In this document: positions 6,681-9,989 of the stretch, in pieces
How positions within the stretch are numbered: position 1 is the stretch's first letter
How the letters are laid out: each line of letters opens with the position of its first letter
From: an uncultured Clostridia bacterium
GTDB taxonomy: Bacteria > Bacillota > Clostridia > Oscillospirales > Ruminococcaceae
DNA: 9,989 nucleotides
NCBI GenBank assembly: GCA_947629275.1
Contig: CANRDG010000064.1
Coordinates: forward strand, 1 to 9,989
Direction: 5' to 3'
Notes under the pieces: model-generated
What the model was told of the DNA's origin: nothing
What the model saw: the letters and a program-made list of their open reading frames with translations, nothing else
Database searches by the model: none
Position numbers and translations under genes: made by a program

Positions 6681-8288
6681 TTACTTGCTTTCTCTGCGCT
6701 TAATTGCCGCTCCTACAAATCCTTTGAACAGCGGGTGCGGCTTGTTCGGTCTGCTCTTGAATTCCGGGTGATACTGCACGCCGACATGGAAATCGCGGTC
6801 GGAAAGTTCAACAGTCTCAACAAGCCTGCCGTCTGGGGAAGTACCACTGAGCGTTAAACCGCAGCTTTGAAGTTTGTCGCGGTAGTCGTTGTTAAATTCA
6901 TATCTGTGACGGTGGCGTTCGCTGATAAGTCCGCTGCCGTAGCATTTTTCCATAGTGCTGCCGCTCTTTATCTTGCATGGGTACGCACCCAGCCTCAGCG
7001 TGCCGCCCTTGTCAATGTCGTCGCTCTGTCCGGGCATAAAGTCTATCACCTTGTTTTTGCAAAGCTCGTCAAACTCGCCCGAATTTGCATCTTTGTAGCC
7101 TGCCACGTTTCTCGCGTACTCTATAACAGCTATCTGCATACCAAGGCATATGCCGAAGTACGGAACACAGTTTTCCCTCGCGTATTTGGCGGCAAGTATC
7201 ATGCCCTCTATTCCTCTGCTGCCGAAACCGCCTGGCACAAGTATGCCGTCAATGCCGCCCAGCCTGTCCGCAATGTTATCGGGGGTGAGTTCTTCCGAAT
7301 CTATCCACTCGATATCTACATGATAGTTATGGAAATAGCCTGCGTGGCGCAGAGCCTCTGCGACCGATAAATACGCATCATGCAGACCGACATACTTGCC
7401 TACAAGACCTATTGTGACCGTCTTTTCACTGCTCTTTATGCGCTCTACCATCTGTGTCCATTCTGTCAGATCGGGCGCAGGCGCATCTATGCCAAGTTCG
7501 CGGCATACCACCTGTGAAAAGTTCGCTTTTTCGAGCATAAGCGGAGCTTCGTACAGAATAGGCAAAGTCAGATTTTCAATAACGCAGTCTGGCTTTACGT
7601 TGCAAAACAGCGATATTTTCTTGAATATGGATTCTTCCAAAGGCTCATCGCAGCGCAGTACCACAATATTCGGGTTTATGCCCATGCCCTGTAATTCCTT
7701 TACAGAATGCTGCGTCGGCTTTGATTTATGCTCGTCCGAGCCGCGCAGAAATGGCACAAGGGTAACGTGTATGAACATACTGTTTTCCCTGCCGACTTCG
7801 AGATATATCTGCCTTACCGCCTCAATAAACGGTTGCGATTCTATATCGCCTATCGTGCCGCCTATCTCGGTGATCACGACGTCCGCGCCCGTCTTTTTGC
7901 CAACGCTGTAAACGAACTCTTTTATCTCGTTGGTGATGTGCGGAATTACCTGCACCGTTGAGCCAAGGTACTCGCCGCGGCGTTCTTTGTTCAGCACGTT
8001 CCAGTATACCTTGCCGGTTGTGAGGTTTGAGTACTTGTTCAAGTCCTCGTCAATAAACCGCTCGTAGTGACCTAAATCAAGGTCGGTTTCCGCACCGTCC
8101 TCGGTCACGTATACCTCGCCGTGCTGGTAGGGGCTCATAGTGCCGGGGTCAACGTTTATGTAGGGGTCGAGCTTTTGCGCCGCCACTTTCAGCCCTCGGG
8201 CTTTGAGAAGTCTGCCCAGCGATGCGGCGGTAATGCCTTTTCCGAGCCCCGAAACAACACCGCCCGTTACGAAAATGTATTTTGTCAT
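6681..8288 (-). CDS. pyrG: CTP synthase
   Basis: The enzyme makes CTP from UTP, ATP and glutamine, the last step of pyrimidine nucleotide synthesis. The protein has 535 residues, the normal length. The N-terminal synthase domain starts TKYIFVTGGVVSGLGKGITA with the nucleotide-binding loop at about 9-18, and contains KLDPYINVDPGTMSP and EIGGTIGDIE. The C-terminal class I glutamine amidotransferase domain has C381 in FGICLGMQ and the H507/E509 pair in QYHPEF. The ATG at 8286-8288 follows AAGGAG (8298-8303) by 9 bases. It is the first gene of the probable pyrG-purF operon. Its leader carries tandem heptamers and, further up, repeat copy B in the sense orientation. I see no G-run transcription start with attenuator of the kind that controls pyrG in Bacillus. 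Confidence 0.97.
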   Translation of the reverse strand: MTKYIFVTGGVVSGLGKGITAASLGRLLKARGLKVAAQKLDPYINVDPGTMSPYQHGEVYVTEDGAETDLDLGHYERFIDEDLNKYSNLTTGKVYWNVLNKERRGEYLGSTVQVIPHITNEIKEFVYSVGKKTGADVVITEIGGTIGDIESQPFIEAVRQIYLEVGRENSMFIHVTLVPFLRGSDEHKSKPTQHSVKELQGMGINPNIVVLRCDEPLEESIFKKISLFCNVKPDCVIENLTLPILYEAPLMLEKANFSQVVCRELGIDAPAPDLTEWTQMVERIKSSEKTVTIGLVGKYVGLHDAYLSVAEALRHAGYFHNYHVDIEWIDSEELTPDNIADRLGGIDGILVPGGFGSRGIEGMILAAKYARENCVPYFGICLGMQIAVIEYARNVAGYKDANSGEFDELCKNKVIDFMPGQSDDIDKGGTLRLGAYPCKIKSGSTMEKCYGSGLISERHRHRYEFNNDYRDKLQSCGLTLSGTSPDGRLVETVELSDRDFHVGVQYHPEFKSRPNKPHPLFKGFVGAAIKRRESK

Positions 8289-8290
8289 TG

Positions 8291-8338
8291 TTAGACACTC
8301 CTTTTAGAAGTTAGATGTTAGAGGTTAGAAGTTAGAAT
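8291..8338. repeat. tandem heptamers TTAGANN around the pyrG ribosome site
   Basis: Five direct heptamers run TTAGAAG, TTAGATG, TTAGAGG, TTAGAAG, TTAGAAT (8304-8338). A sixth unit, TTAGACA (8291-8297), is split off by the CTCCTT complement of the pyrG ribosome site. In the mRNA these read as repeated UCUAAC units directly before and after AAGGAG. A function is not known to me; slippage could change the leader length. Confidence 0.8.
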
Positions 8339-8377
8339 TTCTTTTATAATGTTTGCGCGAAACCGTCATTCCTGCGG

Positions 8378-8405
8378 TTTAGAGTTAGAAGCAAGAGGCA
8401 AGAGG
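8378..8405. repeat. second, degenerate heptamer cluster
   Basis: The units are TTTAGAG, TTAGAAG, CAAGAGG and CAAGAGG in phase, 39 bases from the first cluster and separated by an AAACCG/CGGTTT inverted repeat (8360-8380) and an AT-rich TTTATAAT. The TATAAA on the minus strand (8343-8348) could be a pyrG -10 box, but I find no good -35 box. Confidence 0.55.
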
Positions 8406-8419
8406 TTATGACTTCTGCT

Positions 8420-8502
8420 TTTGCGCATTGTTTTAATGGTGTATTTATTGTTTGCGCTGTCGCGCACCCTGCGGAGCTGTTAAACGCTCCACAATGCGCA
8501 AA
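8420..8502. repeat. nested inverted repeats at the outer end of copy B
   Basis: The perfect 12-bp inverted repeat TTTGCGCATTGT (8420-8431) / ACAATGCGCAAA (8491-8502) encloses the hairpins TGCGC/GCGCA (8453-8466) and GGAGC/GCTCC (8473-8490). TTTGCGCTGTCGCGC (8451-8465) is a direct repeat of 4511-4525. Together this makes a three-way-junction-like fold on either strand. It may be the terminal part of the repeat element. Confidence 0.55.
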
Positions 8503-8754
8503 GGTTTTAAACCCTGTCAAGAAATTAAAAGTTTTCGGTCAAGCCTTTTTCAAAAGGCTTGTCAGGGTCGAGGGGTGAAACCCCCGTCGCCGTCCGCAGA
8601 CGGCGAAAGCCCCATACGGCAGGCGCTCCGCAAAGGGTGAATTGAAAAACAATCCGGTGGATTGTTTTTCAATGAGGACAGCGGTCGCGAGCGACCGCGT
8701 GAAGAATTATTTCGCCCCAAAAATTTAAAGCGAAATAATTCTTCGGGCGTTCCC
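8497..8754 (-). repeat. structured intergenic repeat, copy B (inverted relative to copy A)
   Basis: Read on the minus strand this repeats 4713-4984: GGGAACGCCC, the palindrome arms GAAGAATTATTTCGC (8701-8715) and partner (8730-8744), the stem GCGGTCG/CGACCGC (8681-8698), and TGTCCTC. A 14-bp stem around ACC (8642-8672) and GAGCGC follow, then GCTTGACCGAAAACTTTT and TTTCTTGACA (8515-8544 region). Differences in the two main hairpins are compensated. Copy-specific parts are a GCCGTC/GACGGC hairpin (8589-8604), GGGG/CCCC around 8573-8585, and a 10-bp stem CAAGCCTTTT/AAAAGGCTTG (8540-8561). In this orientation it reads toward pyrG, so it could form part of a long leader. Confidence 0.75.
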
Positions 8755-8941
8755 TAGTTGTAGCCCTCGCTATTTTCCCTGCGCGCGCTTGCGTGCGCAA
8801 TAGTTATTTATAAATTCGCGCTTACGCCCCACCACTATAGTTAACACTCACACTTTGAGCCCCACACCAAAAAGCACACTCAATCCCCACATCGCTGGAA
8901 GAACATTCTGCCAGCAGTCTTTCTTTTGTGCGGCTTCACAG
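8755..8941. other. gene-free spacer between copy B and the phosphotransferase
   Basis: No credible gene is present. It contains a GCGCGC-rich near-palindrome (8780-8799) and a hairpin GCTGG-A-AGAA / TTCT-G-CCAGC (8894-8915) with one A-G mismatch. A T-rich tail follows on the plus strand (8919-8927) but not on the minus strand, so it is not a clear terminator for the phosphotransferase. Confidence 0.4.
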
Positions 8942-9799
8942 CTAATTTATGCACAGTAATTTGTTCAATCCTTTATTATACATATCTTCTGATCCCATTG
9001 CCTGTCCACCCAAAATAAGCTCGATCGGATAGTATTCTTCGTTTAAGTCCGCTTTTAAGATCGGTATATCTTTGTCAGGGTGATGATAATATTCCAGTAC
9101 CTTCAAACCAAATTCCCGTCCAAGCTCCTCGCGACTGTCCTCAAGCAAATAAATAAAATCCTTATCTCTGTCCGTGACAGAGGCATCTCCGAAATCGATA
9201 ATGCCAATAACACGGTTATTTTGTATGATCATGTGATTGCAGCTCAAATCGTTATGACACAGCGCCTTAATATATTCGGTAATTCGCCTGTCGGAAAAGA
9301 TCCGTTGAAACAGATCGTCCAAATATGCTTTTGCTTTCTCCGGTATTTTCTCGTAGACTGTTTTCCTCAAAGCGTCATAGTCGCTTTTATAATCATCAAC
9401 TACATTGCACTGTAAGACGTCAATATCCGGTAAAGGCAGTGCGTGAAGCTGGCTCAAAAACATCGCGATGTCCTGTGCCAGCCTGTCTTTTTCCACATCA
9501 CTCATAGCTTTATAAAGTTCGGGAGTTAGTCTGTCGCCTTTGATCTCCTTATATCCACAGACATGATATTCTTCACTGTAATATTCAATTTCAGGAAATT
9601 GCAGTGTGAACTTTCCTCTCAGATAGTCTGATACAAGCTTCTCCTTTTGCAAACCGACTCTTGCCTCGTCATGCTTCGCCTGCTTAAAAACGTATTCGTT
9701 GTTCACAAGATACGCAACGCTGTCAAGCCCCTGTCCCAAGACCGTTAAATCATAAACGGCAAAGCCAAATTCGCTTTTAATAATATCCTTAATGTCCAT
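8942..9799 (-). CDS. APH(2'')-like aminoglycoside phosphotransferase family protein
   Basis: The protein has 285 residues with a kinase-like fold. An N-lobe carries a G-rich turn LGQGLDS (21-27) and the likely ATP lysine in YVFKQAKHD (36-44). The catalytic loop is CHNDLSCNH (181-189) with D184 as base, and the metal motif is IIDFGDAS (200-207) with D202. The loop has His189 where most APH enzymes have Asn; as I recall, APH(2'')-IVa-type enzymes share this. The tail (EFGLKVLEYY, DLNEEYYPIE) also resembles the APH(2'') group. Such enzymes phosphorylate gentamicin- or kanamycin-type drugs in the cytoplasm, but distant members can act on other small molecules, so resistance is not proven. No good ribosome site precedes the ATG, and an in-frame TGA lies 15 bases upstream. 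The gene looks AT-richer than purF and pyrG, which suggests transfer. Confidence 0.8.
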   Translation of the reverse strand: MDIKDIIKSEFGFAVYDLTVLGQGLDSVAYLVNNEYVFKQAKHDEARVGLQKEKLVSDYLRGKFTLQFPEIEYYSEEYHVCGYKEIKGDRLTPELYKAMSDVEKDRLAQDIAMFLSQLHALPLPDIDVLQCNVVDDYKSDYDALRKTVYEKIPEKAKAYLDDLFQRIFSDRRITEYIKALCHNDLSCNHMIIQNNRVIGIIDFGDASVTDRDKDFIYLLEDSREELGREFGLKVLEYYHHPDKDIPILKADLNEEYYPIELILGGQAMGSEDMYNKGLNKLLCIN

Positions 9800-9947
9800 A
9801 ATAAAGCGCTGGTCTCATCCCCACTCGGCGTATAGTTACATTTCTGTTTTCAGCAGAGAATACATTTTCATGTCGATAACCTTAGAATTTTTTACGACAT
9901 TGCTTCTCAATGTAAGAATCTCTTTTACTCTGAAAACAATTATTCAT
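9800..9947. other. upstream region of the phosphotransferase
   Basis: This AT-rich stretch has no gene. It holds a 6-bp hairpin ACATTG/CAATGT with a 5-base loop (9897-9913). On the minus strand several weak -10-like sequences occur, but I cannot pick a promoter with confidence. GGGATGAG (minus strand, about 16 bases before the ATG) is the only purine-rich run near the start. Confidence 0.3.
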
Positions 9948-9989
9948 CTATAAATAATTCCAAATAAGACTGAATCCTTGCTCTGCCAT
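9948..9989 (-). CDS. possible 3' tail of an unknown gene at the right edge
   Basis: On the minus strand the last 42 bases read MAEQGFSLIWNYL and then TAG (9948-9950). The composition looks like a genuine protein C-terminus, and the frame is open to the window edge. It is too short to name or to be sure of. Confidence 0.25.
   Translation of the reverse strand: MAEQGFSLIWNYL

Noticed and set aside
6867..7911. Plus-strand reading frames opposite pyrG
   Set aside because: They are shadows of the strongly conserved CTP synthase with no start signals or recognisable domains.
8291..8405. Heptamer clusters as a CRISPR-like array
   Set aside because: The units are 7 bases with no spacers and no cas genes nearby.
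8289..8420. Bacillus-type pyrG control by reiterative G addition
   Set aside because: No GGGC start with a leader terminator is visible before pyrG.
8452..8640. 62-residue plus-strand reading frame in repeat copy B
   Set aside because: It runs through hairpins, has a biased and unrecognisable composition and no ribosome site, and its frame is not kept in copy A.
8894..8927. Hairpin GCTGG/CCAGC as the terminator of the phosphotransferase
   Set aside because: The T-rich tail is on the plus strand, while the gene is on the minus strand, and there is no plus-strand gene for it to end.

Overview
The window looks like chromosomal DNA of a gut-type Clostridia, most likely a Ruminococcus-like member of the Oscillospiraceae. 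This is inferred from the moderate GC, the AAGGAG-type ribosome sites, the Fe-S type PurF, and the resemblance of the GH13 amylase and the integrative-element genes to that group. No species call is possible from the sequence alone.

Layout. (1) Positions 1-2821, plus strand: the end of an integrative element, with a ParB-like protein (cut by the window edge), an 88-residue protein of unknown function and a large serine recombinase of the TndX/TnpX type. (2) 2827-3024: the junction zone. It holds two hairpin terminators facing left and an intact tRNA-Pro(GGG) on the minus strand with its own promoter. The element therefore stops just past the 3' end of this tRNA gene. (3) 3107-4414, minus strand: a cytoplasmic GH13 alpha-amylase-family enzyme. 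(4) 4415-5206: about 790 bases with no credible gene but much structure: a hairpin before the amylase, a structured repeat (copy A), and a near-consensus promoter just behind purF that reads into a hairpin-rich, terminated segment (candidate small RNA). (5) 5207-8288, minus strand: pyrG then purF, 34 bases apart, probably one operon for nucleotide synthesis. (6) 8289-8941: heptamer repeats around the pyrG ribosome site and a second, inverted copy (B) of the structured repeat. (7) 8942-9799, minus strand: an APH(2'')-like aminoglycoside phosphotransferase that looks AT-richer than its surroundings, followed by a possible gene tail at the right edge.

The most interesting signal is the pair of intergenic repeats at about 4713-4984 and 8497-8754. 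They lie in opposite orientation and bracket pyrG-purF. Two of their hairpins differ between the copies almost only by changes that keep the base pairs, including A-U/G-C exchanges and G-U wobbles. The wobbles are valid only on one strand, so a folded RNA (or a structure-selected mobile repeat) is a better explanation than protein coding. A third, palindromic hairpin is flipped relative to its flanks between the two copies.
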